64,000 nucleotides of DNA from Nocardioides eburneiflavus (lineage in GTDB: Bacteria; Actinomycetota; Actinomycetes; Propionibacteriales; Nocardioidaceae). Location of the stretch: contig NZ_SRRO01000001.1 in NCBI RefSeq assembly GCF_004785795.1, positions 248,001 to 312,000 of the forward strand, written 5' to 3'. The notes under the pieces are model-generated. The model was not told where the DNA came from. It did no database searches and saw only the letters and a list, made by a program, of their open reading frames with translations. Numbering within the stretch: the stretch's first letter is position 1; each line of letters begins with the position of its first letter. This document shows, piece after piece, positions 8,338 to 15,715 of this stretch. The position numbers and the translations under genes were made by a program.

Positions 8338-8346
8338 CGTCAAGAG
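8331..8346. promoter_or_regulatory. Perfect 16-bp palindrome over the eboF stop codon
   Basis: CTCTTGACGTCAAGAG is fully self-complementary and contains the eboF TGA (8335-8337). With no loop it is better suited to bind a dimeric protein than to act as a hairpin terminator. It also supplies a TTGACG hexamer upstream of the next gene. Confidence 0.45.
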
Positions 8347-8380
8347 ACCCGACCCCGGTGTCAGGGCCGCCATCCGGCCG

Positions 8381-8395
8381 GACCAGAATCTGGTC
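8381..8395 (+). promoter_or_regulatory. Operator-like palindrome overlapping a leaderless -10 box
   Basis: GACCAGAATCTGGTC has two perfect 7-base arms around one base and ends directly before the ATG at 8396. CAGAAT (8384-8389) within it lies 6 bases before that ATG and can serve as the -10 box. A repressor bound here would block initiation. Confidence 0.45.
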
Positions 8396-9034
8396 ATGCG
8401 CCTGGACCACGTCAGCTTCGCCGCAGGACCTGATGGACTCGCCAGCACCGCCCAGCGCATCGGGGGGCTGCTCGGCACCGACTTCGTCGACGGGGGCATC
8501 CATCCCCGCTTCGGCACCCGCAACATGACCCTGCCCCTGGCGGGCGGCATCTACATGGAGATCGTCGAGGTCCTCGACCACCCCGCCAGCGACAAGGCCC
8601 CCTTCGGCCAGGCGGTCCGCGCCCGCTCCGCCCTCGGCGGCGGGTGGCTGGGGTGGGTCGTGTCGGTCGCCGACATCGCGCCGATCGAGGCCCGCCTGGG
8701 CCGCGAGGCCGTCAAGGGCAACCGGCACCGTCCCGACGGCACCGAGCTGCTGTGGCAGCAGATCGGCGTCAACGGCCTGCTCTCCGACCCGCAGCTGCCG
8801 TTCTTCATCCAGTGGCAGTCACCGGCCGAGCTGCACCCCAGCAACGGCGCCACCGGCGACTTCTCGCTGGCCACCCTCGAGATCGCCGGTGACCCGCAGC
8901 GCGTCAGCGAGTGGCTCGGCGAGACCGTCGAGGCCCCGCTGGAGGACGTGAAGGTGGAGTGGGTCGCCCCCAACGGCACCCCCGGCATCGTGGCGGTCCA
9001 GCTCCAGACCCCCAACGGTCTCGTCCGTATTTGA
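8396..9034 (+). CDS. Glyoxalase/VOC-fold protein
   Basis: A 212-residue protein with two betaalphabeta units of the vicinal-oxygen-chelate type: LDHVSFAAGPDGL at the start, GGIYMEIVEVLDHP near 50-63, and a second unit from LGWVVSVADIAPIEARL. His4, Glu55 and the region around GTELLWQQIGVNG fit metal-site positions, but the set of ligands is not certain. Members include glyoxalases, dioxygenases and resistance proteins; this resembles the large group annotated only as glyoxalase-like. It starts directly after a 15-base palindrome, and its TGA is shared with the TTG start of the next gene (TTGA), so the pair is probably co-translated. Confidence 0.75.
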   Translation: MRLDHVSFAAGPDGLASTAQRIGGLLGTDFVDGGIHPRFGTRNMTLPLAGGIYMEIVEVLDHPASDKAPFGQAVRARSALGGGWLGWVVSVADIAPIEARLGREAVKGNRHRPDGTELLWQQIGVNGLLSDPQLPFFIQWQSPAELHPSNGATGDFSLATLEIAGDPQRVSEWLGETVEAPLEDVKVEWVAPNGTPGIVAVQLQTPNGLVRI

Positions 9035-9714
9035 AGCCCAGACCCAGCCCCAACATCTGGTACACACCCGAGCTCTACGAGCTCGAGAACCGGGCGGCCG
9101 ACCCGCACGGCCGCATCCTGGCCGCGATGCAGGAGCTCGGCGACTGGTCCGGTCGCGCGATGCTCGACGTCGGCTGCGGCACCGGTTTCCACCTGCCCCT
9201 CTGGGCGGAGTCCGCGGCGCACGTCACCGGCGTCGAACCCCATCCCCCGCTGGTGTCCCTGGCCAGGCGGCGCACGAGGCGGCTCAGGAACGTCACCGTG
9301 CGCAAGGGCATGGCCGAGTCGCTGCCGGTGCCCGACGCGTCGGTCGACGTCGTGCACGCCCGTTGGGCCTACTTCTTCGGCCCCGGCTCCGAGCCGGGGC
9401 TGCGCGAGCTCGACCGGGTGGTACGCCGTGGCGGCACGGCCTTCGTGATCGACAACGACGCGACCCGGTCCACGTTCGGCGGCTGGTTCCGGCGCGGCTA
9501 CCCGGAGGTGGACCCCGACGCCGTCGAGCGCTTCTGGTCGACGCACGGCTGGAGCCGGCGGGAGATCGACATGGGCTGGTCGTTCGCCACGCGCGCGGAC
9601 CTGGAGGCGGTCGTACGGATCGAGCTCCCGCCCGAGGCAGCCGAGGAGGCGCTCGCCTCGCACACCGGGACGGAGGTCGACTACGCGGTCAACCTCTGGT
9701 GGCGCAGGTTCTAG
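9031..9714 (+). CDS. Class I SAM-dependent methyltransferase
   Basis: A 227-residue protein with the classic methyltransferase motif I MLDVGCGTGFHLPL near 44-57, the acidic residue at the end of strand 2 in VTGVEPHPPL, motif II in DASVDVVHARWAYFF and a post-II REL segment. The substrate cannot be told. TTG 9031 is chosen because it overlaps the previous stop in TTGA and the sequence from it (KPRPSPNIWYTPELYELENR) looks native; no later start precedes the fold. Its stop TAG at 9712-9714 lies in a CTAG shared with the stop of the convergent LacI gene. Confidence 0.82.
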   Translation: MKPRPSPNIWYTPELYELENRAADPHGRILAAMQELGDWSGRAMLDVGCGTGFHLPLWAESAAHVTGVEPHPPLVSLARRRTRRLRNVTVRKGMAESLPVPDASVDVVHARWAYFFGPGSEPGLRELDRVVRRGGTAFVIDNDATRSTFGGWFRRGYPEVDPDAVERFWSTHGWSRREIDMGWSFATRADLEAVVRIELPPEAAEEALASHTGTEVDYAVNLWWRRF

Positions 9715-10754
9715 CTGGACTCGCGGATCGCGAGCGTCGGCTCGAGCAGGACGCCGCGCGTCTCGACGGGCTGGTGCGAGAGCAGCGCGCGCAGGGTCCG
9801 CACGATCTCCACCGCCACGTCCTCGAGCGGCTGGCGTACGGAGGTGAGGCCCACGGGGTAGACCTGCGCCACCTGGGAGTCGTCGAAGCCGACCACCCCG
9901 ATGTCCTTGCCGGGCGCGAGCTGGCGGATCCAGAGCGTGTGCAGCACGCCCATCGCGAGGGTGTCGGACGCGCACACGAAAGCGGTGGGCGCGGACTCGT
10001 CGAGCAGGACCGCGGCCGCCTCGGCGCCGCTGTGGACCACGTCCTCGACGCGGGAGGCGAGGCCGGTGGTGGACAGGCCGTTGGCGTGCATCGTGCGGAC
10101 CCAGCCCGAGCGGCGGTCCTCGCCGATCGGGGAGTCCTTGCGCCAGCCGATCCACGCGATGCGTGTGTGGCCGCGGTCGATGAGGTGCTGGGTGGCCAGC
10201 GCGATGCCGGCGGCGCCGTCGACGTCGACCCAGACGTGCCGGGCCTTGTCGTCGTCCCATGGCCGGCCGAACGCGACGAAGGGTGCGCGCTGCTGGCTCA
10301 GCCACGCCGCCTGCGGGTTGCCGAGGTAGGTGTCGGTGACGACGAACGCGTCCACCGCCGTCGAGCGGAGCAGGTTGTCGTAGCCGCCGATGGGGTCCTC
10401 GTCGTCGCCCGGGAAGAGGAGCACGTGGTAGCCCACCTCCTCGCTGGCCTCGACCAGCGAGTGCACGAAGCGGTCCATCGCGGCGTTGGCGGTGCCCTCC
10501 TGCGCCGGCGCGAACCGCAGGCCGATGAGGGAGGACGTACGGGTGCGGAGGTTGCGGGCCGCACGGTTGGGCGAGTAGCCGAGCTCGGCGATCGTCTGGC
10601 GGACCCGCTCGAGGGTGTCGGGACGCAGCAGGTCGGGGTTGTTGACCGCGTTGGAGACGGTCTGTCGCGAGACCCCCGCGCGCTCGGCGACGTCGGCGAG
10701 GGTGGGCGGCGTGACGGGCAACATGCCACCCGACCGGTGCTCGCTGCGTGCCAT
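9711..10754 (-). CDS. LacI-family transcriptional regulator
   Basis: A 347-residue repressor. The N-terminal helix-turn-helix reads TLADVAERAGVSRQTVSNAVN, followed by the hinge segment SPNRAARNLRTRTSSLIGL and a periplasmic-binding-protein-like effector domain with FVVTDTYLG, QHLIDRGHTRIAWIG, FVCASDTLAMGVL and VGFDDS. The ligand is probably a sugar or small metabolite. The start at 10754 (MARSEHRSGG) has GGGGGAG upstream; the open frame extends further but reads into promoter DNA. A GATCGATC palindrome between a TATGCT box and the start suggests self-repression. It faces the methyltransferase tail to tail with overlapping stops; no target operon is identifiable nearby. Confidence 0.9.
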   Translation of the reverse strand: MARSEHRSGGMLPVTPPTLADVAERAGVSRQTVSNAVNNPDLLRPDTLERVRQTIAELGYSPNRAARNLRTRTSSLIGLRFAPAQEGTANAAMDRFVHSLVEASEEVGYHVLLFPGDDEDPIGGYDNLLRSTAVDAFVVTDTYLGNPQAAWLSQQRAPFVAFGRPWDDDKARHVWVDVDGAAGIALATQHLIDRGHTRIAWIGWRKDSPIGEDRRSGWVRTMHANGLSTTGLASRVEDVVHSGAEAAAVLLDESAPTAFVCASDTLAMGVLHTLWIRQLAPGKDIGVVGFDDSQVAQVYPVGLTSVRQPLEDVAVEIVRTLRALLSHQPVETRGVLLEPTLAIRESS

Positions 10755-10777
10755 GCCCCACTCCCCCTCGATCGCCC

Positions 10778-10804
10778 TAGATCGATCCAATGAGGGTGAG
10801 CATA
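10778..10804 (-). promoter_or_regulatory. lacI-family gene promoter and likely auto-operator
   Basis: On the minus strand TATGCT (10799-10804) is followed about 10 bases later by TGGATCGATCTA (10789-10778), a near palindrome with a central CG as in LacI/GalR operators. It would lie at or just after the transcription start, a position that fits autoregulation. Confidence 0.45.
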
Positions 10805-11249
10805 ATCCCCGCCGCGCGCACGACACGCCCGCCCAACGGGTGAAGGGCCCTCGCGAGTATGAGTCGCAAGGGCCCTTCGGTGACCGGATCGTGTGACGAC
10901 CTCCGGTCGACGGCTCGTCTCCGACGGTCCCCGCGCCTGCGTCACCCAGTCGCGGCAGCCGGTCCGCCGAAGCGTCCCAGCCGGATGGACCCTCGTCCCC
11001 GAGCTGCCCCGCCACCCGTTGCCGGGCTGCGTGGGAGAAGTTCTACGCGGTCGTCCGGGCCGTGCGCAAGGGGTTCCGGCGACCGATCTGCTCCTCCACG
11101 TCCCGTCCACCGATGGCGGACGTCCCTCCCCAGCGGTGGGGTCGTCCGTCCACAGGATCCGGACGTGATCCACAGCCTGCGGATCGACCTGTGGACAGGT
11201 GGTACGGACCGGGCGCGCCGAGGCACAGGTGTCGGTGGGCTCACCTGAT
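10805..11249. other. Gene-free stretch with an orphan hairpin and DnaA-box-like sites
   Basis: No reading frame here has family sequence. It holds a hairpin at 10842-10878 (15-base arms GAAGGGCCCTCGCGA and TCGCAAGGGCCCTTC with one mismatch, 7-base loop) and three sites close to the actinobacterial DnaA box TTGTCCACA: CCGTCCACA (11146-11154), TGATCCACA (11166-11174) and, on the minus strand, CTGTCCACA (11198-11190). The rest shows nothing I recognise. Confidence 0.5.
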
Positions 11250-11540
11250 ATGTAGGTGCCTTCTGTCAAGGGGCATGGCGAGGCGCCCGTCCCCGTTGGT
11301 TGCGGGGCGGGCGCCTCTTGCTTCGTCGTCGTCCTCGCCTTGGCGAGCGTGTCTTCGCGACGCGCGGGTCAGACTGATATTCGCGGGTTGGGTACCGCAA
11401 GACGGGGTTTCGGCTGGAGCGTTTTCGCGTGTCTAGGGGCGAGCGTCGCCCGGCGTGCGCCGGACTGCTCATAGGTGAATCGCGGGTCGCTCCACGCGCT
11501 GCCACCAGGTGTGGTTGGCGACGAAGCAGATCGTGGGGTG
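11250..11540 (-). ncRNA. Candidate bridge-RNA-encoding 3' flank of the IS
   Basis: The flank after the transposase stop holds no gene. It includes a strong hairpin at 11280-11317 (GAGGCGCCCG pairs with CGGGCGCCTC, with CCCC/GGGG continuing after a bulged T). For IS1111-type elements this is where the bridge RNA is known to lie. The target- and donor-binding loops cannot be assigned without other copies. Confidence 0.35.
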
Positions 11541-12629
11541 TTAGTCCATGACGGCCAGGGACCAGCACCAGCCGGCCAGCTCGCGAGCGATGGCCACGTT
11601 GGCGACGTTGTGGGTCTTACGGCGGTCGATGAACTTCACCCACCGCTGGTGCAGACGACGGTTGCCCTCATCGCCGCGGACCCGTGCCTGGGCTGGGGCC
11701 AGGTCCCAGCGGTCGCGCAGAGCTTTCCCGACCAGGTAGCGGGCGCGGTGGTGCCAGGCGGCCTCGACCAGGAGCCGGCGCGCGTGGCCGTTGCCGGTCT
11801 TGGTGATCGACCCGCGGTTCTTCGACTCCCCCGAGGAGTGCTCGGTGGGGGTGAGACCGACGAAGGTGCCGATGGAGTTGCCGGTGAACCGGTGCCAGTC
11901 ACCAATCTCGACCGCGAGCCCGAACCCGGTCAGGGTGCTGACCCCACGCAGACAGCCGAGCCGGCGCACGACGGGGGTGAACTCCGAGTCGGCGGCCATC
12001 TCCTCGATCGCGGCGTCGAGCCGGTTCCGTCGGGCCTTCACTGCGAGCACGGCCTCGTAGTCGTTGTCGAAGGTCAGCCGGGTCGCGGGCGCGGTCAGCT
12101 GGGGAAGCGCCTCGTGGCGCAGCCAGATGTCGTGCTTGCCGGTCCACGCCTGGCCGCCGTAGTAGACGATGCCGTGGCGCAGCAGCAGTTTCGAGAGCCG
12201 GTGCCGGGCCCGCATCAGATCGGCGCGGCAGTCCTCCCGGGCCCGGACCAGGTTGCGAGCGGCTTCCTGGTCCGGGGTCGGGATCGACACCGTCGTGATC
12301 TCGTCGAGGCGCAGGAGCTTGGCGAGATGGATGGCGTCCTTGGCGTCGGTCTTGACCCGATCACCCGCCGGTTTCTGCAGCTTCGACGGCGCGAGGACCT
12401 CGCACCGGATACCGGCAGCGGTCAGGTGCCGGTACAGCCCGAAACCGGTCGGCCCGGCCTCGTAGGCCACCGCCACCGATCCCGGCAAGCCGACCAGCCA
12501 CGACTCGACATGCTCATAGGACGGGGTCAGCTTCGTCTGGAACAGCTCGCCCGTGACGCCATCGATCGCCGCTGCTGCGACAGATCGGGCGTGCACGTCG
12601 AGCCCAACACTCGTACGCTCGGTAAACAC
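11541..12629 (-). CDS. IS110-family transposase (IS1111 group)
   Basis: A 362-residue transposase. The RuvC-like N-terminal domain shows GLDVHARSVAAAAID (first Asp), VAYEAGPTGFGLYRHL (Glu), and VKTDAKDAIHLAKLL (Asp-x2-Asp), which make up the DEDD site. The C-terminal Transposase_20 domain has LGCLRGVSTLTGFGLAVEIGD and GLTPTEHSSGESKNRGSITK, with the conserved serine region. PSKLQKPAGDRVKTDAKDA is typical of the IS1111 group. GTG 12629 is preferred because GGGAGG lies 5 bases upstream; a TTG at 12644 is also in frame. The gene looks intact, with no frameshift or internal stop. Confidence 0.92.
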   Translation of the reverse strand: MFTERTSVGLDVHARSVAAAAIDGVTGELFQTKLTPSYEHVESWLVGLPGSVAVAYEAGPTGFGLYRHLTAAGIRCEVLAPSKLQKPAGDRVKTDAKDAIHLAKLLRLDEITTVSIPTPDQEAARNLVRAREDCRADLMRARHRLSKLLLRHGIVYYGGQAWTGKHDIWLRHEALPQLTAPATRLTFDNDYEAVLAVKARRNRLDAAIEEMAADSEFTPVVRRLGCLRGVSTLTGFGLAVEIGDWHRFTGNSIGTFVGLTPTEHSSGESKNRGSITKTGNGHARRLLVEAAWHHRARYLVGKALRDRWDLAPAQARVRGDEGNRRLHQRWVKFIDRRKTHNVANVAIARELAGWCWSLAVMD

Positions 12630-12630
12630 C

Positions 12631-12708
12631 GGGGCCTCCCACAATTGTCGGATAGGCCGAGCAGGCAGCCCCTGCTCGGTAACCCACGAATCTTGTGAGT
12701 GAGGCCCC
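12631..12708 (-). promoter_or_regulatory. Stem-loop that can hide the transposase ribosome-binding site
   Basis: On the transcript strand GGGGCCT (12708-12702) pairs with AGGCCCC (12637-12631), which includes the Shine-Dalgarno bases, helped by CACAA/TTGTG. Inside is a 9-bp hairpin, CCGAGCAGG with CCTGCTCGG and a 5-base loop (12657-12679). Such structures limit transposase synthesis from read-through transcripts in other IS families. Confidence 0.5.
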
Positions 12709-12751
12709 GGCCCGCAACCCCATCACGCCGAAGGGGTCACGTCATACCGTC

Positions 12752-12757
12752 TAGCGT
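12752..12757 (+). promoter_or_regulatory. -10 box for leaderless radA
   Basis: TAGCGT ends 7 bases before the radA ATG at 12765. It lies about 40 bases beyond the IS end, so any -35 contact would fall in the short remaining native DNA near 12729-12735. Confidence 0.5.
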
Positions 12758-12764
12758 TGCCCCC

Positions 12765-14162
12765 ATGTCGACGAAGGCCGCCCGGACCCGCTCCTCCTAC
12801 CGGTGCACCGAGTGCGGGTGGGAGACCGCGAAGTGGGTCGGCCGGTGCGGCGAGTGCCAGGCGTGGGGGTCCGTCGTCGAGGCCGGTGCGCCGACCCTGC
12901 GCGCCGCCGCCGGGCCCGTGTCGACCCCGGCCGTGCCGATCGGCCAGGTCGCGACCACCGAGTCCGTCGCGCGCACCAGCGGCGTGCCCGAGCTCGACCG
13001 CGTCCTCGGCGGCGGGCTGGTGCCGGGCGCGGCGATCCTGCTCGCCGGCGAGCCCGGCGTCGGCAAGAGCACGCTGCTGCTCGAGGTGGCCGCGCAGACC
13101 GCCCGGACCCGCCAGCGCACCCTCTACGTCACCGGCGAGGAGTCCGCCGCCCAGGTGCGCCTGCGCGCCGACCGCACCGGGGGCGTGCACGACGAGCTGT
13201 TCCTGGCCGCGGAGACCGACCTCGGGGCCGTGCTGACCCACATCGAGGAGGTGCGCCCCACGCTGCTCGTCGTCGACTCCGTGCAGACCATCGGCGCCTC
13301 CGGCATCGACGGCGTGCCGGGCGGGGTCACGCAGGTCAAGGAGGTCGCGGCCGCGCTCATCCGCGTCGCCAAGACCCGCAACATCACCACGATGATCGTC
13401 GGCCACGTCACCAAGGACGGCTCGATCGCAGGCCCGCGGGTGCTCGAGCACCTCGTCGACGTGGTCCTCCACTTCGAGGGCGACCGCAACTCCCGCTTCC
13501 GGATGGTCCGCGCCATGAAGAACCGCTACGGCCCGGTCGACGAGGTGGGGTGCTTCGACCTGTCCTCCGAGGGCATCCAGGCCGTCACCGACCCGACCGG
13601 CCTGTTCGTCGAGCACCACACCCAGGACGTGTCCGGCACCTGCGTGGCGGTCACCATGGAGGGCCGTCGGCCGTTGCTCGCCGAGGTGCAGGCGCTGCTG
13701 ACGCCGTCCCCGCTGGAGCGCCCGCGCCGTACGGTCTCGGGCGTCGAGTCGTCCCGTGTCGACATGGTGCTCGCGGTCCTCCAGCGCCACGGCGGCCTGC
13801 GCATCGCGGGCAGCGACACGTTCGTGGCCACCGTGGGCGGTGCGAAGCTGCACGACCCGGCGGCCGACCTCGCCATCGCCGTCGCCGTCGCCAGCTCCCA
13901 CCTCGGAGTCCCTCCGCCGCGCGGCGCGGTCGCCATCGGCGAGATCGGCCTCGCCGGCGAGCTGCGCCGGGTCCGCGACCTGCCACAGCGCATCGCCGAG
14001 GCGTCCCGGCTCGGCTTCAAGGTCGCGGTGGTCCCTCGCGGTCGCGTGCTGCCCAGCGAGCGCGGCATCCCGTCGCGCCGGGTCGTCGACGGCCTGCGCG
14101 TGGTCGAGGTCGACGACGTCGTCGGGGCCCTGCTCACGCTCGACCTCACCCCACCGCTCTAG
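12765..14162 (+). CDS. radA: DNA repair protein RadA
   Basis: A 465-residue RadA (Sms), a hexameric DnaB-like helicase that helps branch migration in recombination. It shows a four-cysteine zinc finger (Cys14, 17, 28, 31 in YRCTECGW and [11 protein letters not shown]), Walker [10 protein letters not shown] near residue 100, Walker [10 protein letters not shown], the RadA motif MKNRYG near 254 and a Lon-protease-like C-terminal domain ([35 protein letters not shown]). The start follows from the zinc finger position and the -10 box 7 bases upstream. disA follows 116 bases downstream, the common actinobacterial order. The IS110-type insertion ends about 50 bases upstream. Confidence 0.97.
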   Translation: MSTKAARTRSSYRCTECGWETAKWVGRCGECQAWGSVVEAGAPTLRAAAGPVSTPAVPIGQVATTESVARTSGVPELDRVLGGGLVPGAAILLAGEPGVGKSTLLLEVAAQTARTRQRTLYVTGEESAAQVRLRADRTGGVHDELFLAAETDLGAVLTHIEEVRPTLLVVDSVQTIGASGIDGVPGGVTQVKEVAAALIRVAKTRNITTMIVGHVTKDGSIAGPRVLEHLVDVVLHFEGDRNSRFRMVRAMKNRYGPVDEVGCFDLSSEGIQAVTDPTGLFVEHHTQDVSGTCVAVTMEGRRPLLAEVQALLTPSPLERPRRTVSGVESSRVDMVLAVLQRHGGLRIAGSDTFVATVGGAKLHDPAADLAIAVAVASSHLGVPPPRGAVAIGEIGLAGELRRVRDLPQRIAEASRLGFKVAVVPRGRVLPSERGIPSRRVVDGLRVVEVDDVVGALLTLDLTPPL

Positions 14163-14278
14163 TCGTCGAGGGACTGCGCAGGTCACGGTCTGCTCACGAA
14201 ATCGGCGCGGTGGCGCGACTCGCCCCTACACTTCACCGGGGCGCACCGGATCGCCCACGGAGAGCACGGGGAGGGCCG

Positions 14279-15361
14279 GTGGCAGAGCGCAACGACGAGC
14301 AGCTGCGGCTGCGCGCGACCCTGGCCTCGATCGCCCCCGGCACTCCGCTGCGCGACGGGCTCGAGCGGATCCTGCGCGGGCGTACCGGCGCGTTGATCGT
14401 GCTCGGCCAGGACAAGACGGTCGAGTCGATCGCGACCGGTGGCTTCACGCTCGACGTCCCGTTCACCGCCACCGGCCTGCGCGAGCTGGCCAAGATGGAC
14501 GGCGCGATCATCCTCGACAAGGACATCACCCGGGTCCACCGCGCTGCGGTCCACCTGATGCCCGACCACACGATCCCGTCGGAGGAGACCGGCACCCGGC
14601 ACCGGACGGCGGAGCGGGTGGCCAAGCAGACCGGCCATCCGGTCATCTCGGTGTCGCAGTCGATGCAGATCATCGCGGCCTACGTCGGCGAGATCCGCCA
14701 CGTCCTCGAGGACTCCGGCAAGATCCTGTCCCGCGCCAACCAGGCGCTCGCGACGCTCGAGCGCTACAAGCTGCGCCTCGACGAGGTCTCCGCCACGCTG
14801 TCGGCCCTCGAGATCGAGGACCTCGTCACCGTGCGCGACGTCGCGGTCGTCGCCCAGCGCCTCGAGATGGTCATCCGGATCGCCCGCGAGATCGAGGACT
14901 ACGTGCTCGAGCTCGGCACCGACGGACGGCTGCTGTCCCTCCAGCTCGAGGAGCTGGTGACCGGGGTCGACGCCGAGCGCGAGCTGGTCGTGCGCGACTA
15001 CCTCCCCGGCGGCCGTCGCCGCCAGGCCAGCCCGGCCTCCCACCTCGCCGAGCTCGAGGCGCTGTCGCCGACCGAGCTCGTCGACCCGGCCTCGGTGGCC
15101 CGCGCGATCGGTCTCGGAGGCGCCGAGCACCTCGACGCAGCCGTGGCACCCCGCGGCTACCGCCTGCTCGCCAAGGTCCCTCGGCTCCCGGCCGCCGTCG
15201 TCGACCGCCTCGTCGACCACTTCGGCGGGCTCCAGCAGCTGCTCTCGGCCGGCATCGACGACCTCCAGGCCGTCGAGGGCGTCGGCGAGCTGCGGGCGCG
15301 GAGCGTACGCGAGGGTCTGTCCCGCCTCGCCGAGTCGAGCATCACCGAGCGCTACATCTGA
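14279..15361 (+). CDS. disA: DNA integrity scanning diadenylate cyclase DisA
   Basis: A 360-residue DisA, which makes cyclic di-AMP from two ATP and stops when bound to branched DNA. The DAC domain has DGA (74-76) and RHR (107-109, in GTRHRTAE), a helical linker follows, and the C-terminal helix-hairpin-helix DNA-binding domain holds [20 protein letters not shown] and [17 protein letters not shown] 14279 has GGGGAGGG close upstream. TACACT near 14225 is a possible -10 box for its own transcript. It is next to radA, whose product restrains DisA in Bacillus and Mycobacterium. It ends before a 354-base convergent intergenic region. Confidence 0.97.
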   Translation: MAERNDEQLRLRATLASIAPGTPLRDGLERILRGRTGALIVLGQDKTVESIATGGFTLDVPFTATGLRELAKMDGAIILDKDITRVHRAAVHLMPDHTIPSEETGTRHRTAERVAKQTGHPVISVSQSMQIIAAYVGEIRHVLEDSGKILSRANQALATLERYKLRLDEVSATLSALEIEDLVTVRDVAVVAQRLEMVIRIAREIEDYVLELGTDGRLLSLQLEELVTGVDAERELVVRDYLPGGRRRQASPASHLAELEALSPTELVDPASVARAIGLGGAEHLDAAVAPRGYRLLAKVPRLPAAVVDRLVDHFGGLQQLLSAGIDDLQAVEGVGELRARSVREGLSRLAESSITERYI

Positions 15362-15715
15362 GACGCGCAGCCGGCTGCGCGGAACGAGCAGCCGGCGTGG
15401 GCGCGGCCAGACCGAGTAGGCCCGCGGCTGAGGTACGAAGCCTCGCAAGGCCGAATCGAGATCTCCCCAGGATGCCGCGGCCATCGAGTCTTCGGCGACC
15501 GCGACCGCCGCACATGCGGCGGGCCTGGCCCCCGATCCGTCGATCCGAGGGCCACTACCGCCGCACGTGTGCGGGACGGTCGTACGGGTCGTCGCCGCGC
15601 GCCCGTTCGCTACCGACGAGTTGGCGAGTTGGCCAGCTTGTCAAGCCCCGAACCTGCCCCCAAGTCGCCAACTCACGGGTTGGTGGGCCAACTCGTGAGT
15701 TGGCGACACGCTCGC
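15362..15715. other. Convergent intergenic region rich in GAGTTGGCGA motifs
   Basis: No gene is seen. GAGTTGGCGAGTTGGCC lies near 15618-15635, a strong hairpin is at 15664-15707, and the shared 14-mer CGACACGCTCGCTC is at 15704-15717, reaching into the stop of the next gene. Inverted pairs such as GCAGCCGGCTGC near 15366 lie after disA. Confidence 0.5.
15664..15707. terminator. 20-bp hairpin after the membrane-anchored protein gene
   Basis: GTCGCCAACTCACG (15664-15677) pairs perfectly with CGTGAGTTGGCGAC (15694-15707). Inside, a G-T wobble and GTTGG/CCAAC extend the stem to 20 pairs around a TGGG loop. It lies 8 bases beyond the stop of the minus-strand gene and also faces disA, so it can serve both strands. 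There is no T-run. Confidence 0.7.

Larger units (their letters stand above)
11250..12715 (-). mobile_element. IS110-family (IS1111-group) insertion sequence
   Basis: One DEDD transposase gene with about 85 bases of non-coding DNA before it and about 290 after it. The long 3' flank is the arrangement of the IS1111 group, in which the guiding bridge RNA is encoded downstream of the transposase. Near the 3' end, on the minus strand, CCCCTTGACAGAAGG supplies a -35 hexamer, as expected for elements that create a promoter when the ends join in a circle. Ends are approximate: the family has no terminal inverted repeats or target duplications, so they cannot be fixed from one copy. Confidence 0.7.

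Noticed and set aside
10755..11015. N-terminal extension of the LacI-family protein to 11015
   Set aside because: It reads through the promoter and operator region and precedes the helix-turn-helix with sequence unlike the family; 10754 has a good ribosome site.
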